This document shows positions 63,492-64,000 of a DNA stretch of 64,000 nt, in pieces. The DNA is taken from assembly GCA_025642075.2 (NCBI GenBank), contig JAODUO010001737.1, forward strand, positions 5,001 through 69,000, given 5' to 3'. Positions within the stretch are counted from its first letter, which is position 1; each line of letters begins with the position of its first letter. The notes beneath the pieces are model-generated. The model had not been told where the DNA came from and ran no database searches. It was given only the letters and a program-made list of their open reading frames with translations. This DNA is from Ridgeia piscesae. Its lineage: Eukaryota > Annelida > Polychaeta > Sabellida > Siboglinidae. A program made the translations under genes and the position numbers.

Positions 63492-64000
63492 GGGGTGCGG
63501 AAAAACTTGGTCAGAGACAACGGAGGAAGGGTTTACGTTCCAATGTTTAGGGTGTTGGAAAGTGGACTGTCTGACAGCAGAGTTAGCTAGGCTAACGGAT
63601 ATTGTGAAGGGGATGCAGAGTGGAGGGAGGGTGATTGCAAGGACAACAAATGGAGAAAGAACAACAGGAAACATGACATGCAGGAAGGTGACAGGGGAGA
63701 AAGTGACAATAGAGAAGGAGGGAGGGACAAGGGGACAGGAGATGAGAGAAGTAGATGCGACAGGAGGTAAGACGAATGGAAGAAAGGAAATGAGAGGTGA
63801 TGTGACCAAACGGAAGTCAATAACAAGGACGATGACAGGAAGAAAAGAGACCGGAAAGAAAGGAACAACAGAGAAAGCGGCAGGGGGAAAAGTCAGCAAC
63901 CAGGGAGATGCAAAACGGAGGAGCTACTCTGAAGCAGTGATCGAGGGGGCATTGAGAACAGAAAGGGTATTTATGGGAGACTCCATTTTGCGAAAAACAG
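63492..64000 (+). CDS. Retroelement ORF1-like protein with SGNH-hydrolase start, partial
   Basis: One frame stays open from the CAT repeat to the window end. It begins in a cysteine-rich finger-like piece (GCGKTWSETTEEGFTFQC, LGCWKVDC), continues with a short coiled-coil (LTAELARLTDIVKGM) and a long Lys/Arg/Gly/Thr linker, and reaches SYSEAVIEGALRTERVFMGD followed by SILRKT. GDS is block I of SGNH/GDSL esterases. Zinc finger, coiled-coil and esterase in this order is known from ORF1 of CR1/L2-type LINEs. No start codon lies near the repeat junction, so the copy looks 5'-truncated. It sits inside the DEG/ENaC gene. Confidence 0.45.

Noticed and set aside
63399..63899. Minus-strand ORF ending in poly-Asp
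   Set aside because: It is the shadow of the CAT repeat and of the plus-strand ORF1-like frame, which carries the recognisable motifs.

Overview
This is a window of a metazoan nuclear genome: intron-rich genes with GT-AG junctions, several kinds of non-LTR retrotransposon debris, hAT-like non-autonomous elements, a tRNA-derived SINE, and many micro-, mini- and satellite arrays. The genes (a meiotic SPO16-like protein, secreted cysteine-rich peptides, a type II membrane glycosyltransferase-like protein, a DEG/ENaC channel) fit an invertebrate. A lophotrochozoan such as a mollusc is my best guess, with a cephalochordate possible; nothing here settles it.

Layout. 1-2 kb: LINE remnants. 2.26-7.18 kb (+): a six-exon gene that I read as SPO16 (human C1orf146 family); no long ORF marks it, but all five introns keep frame. 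7.7-9.96 kb: a block bounded by TCGATA-rich arrays, possibly a decayed DNA transposon. 10.9-15.3 kb (-) and 19.5-24.05 kb (-): two paralogous three-exon genes for small secreted proteins. Each has a signal peptide, two cysteine modules spaced like beta-defensins or tick carboxypeptidase inhibitor, and a Gly/Arg-rich segment. Between them lie a LINE fragment, a fold-back repeat and a relic of the second gene's 3' end. 25.0-26.3 kb: a 24/48-bp minisatellite. 27.8-29.6 kb: an hAT-like element with an exact 8-bp target duplication. 29.6-32.6 kb: AT-rich sequence without a recognised gene. 32.7-39.2 kb: a 42-bp satellite with higher-order structure, interleaved with two copies of a unit ending in a TTGATC tail. 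39.6-42.1 kb: LINE fragments, a tandem repeat and a GACGTC-rich palindromic repeat. 42.8-46.4 kb (+): a nearly full-length but inactivated LINE. 47.7-48.9 kb (-): the glycosyltransferase-like gene. 49-54.7 kb: repeats, LINE and SINE remnants. 54.7-57.9 kb: a 3.2-kb octanucleotide array. 58.4-59.3 kb (-): two LINE fragments. 59.9-63.0 kb (+): five exons of a DEG/ENaC channel that continues past the window. 63.5-64.0 kb (+): the start of a retroelement ORF1-like reading frame with an SGNH-hydrolase motif.

The host genes are unrelated single-function loci. Only the two defensin-like genes form a family cluster, and that cluster carries the most unusual local structure: an intronic minisatellite that resembles the signal-peptide exon end plus splice donor, satellite monomers beside a 3' UTR, and a duplicated 3' UTR relic.
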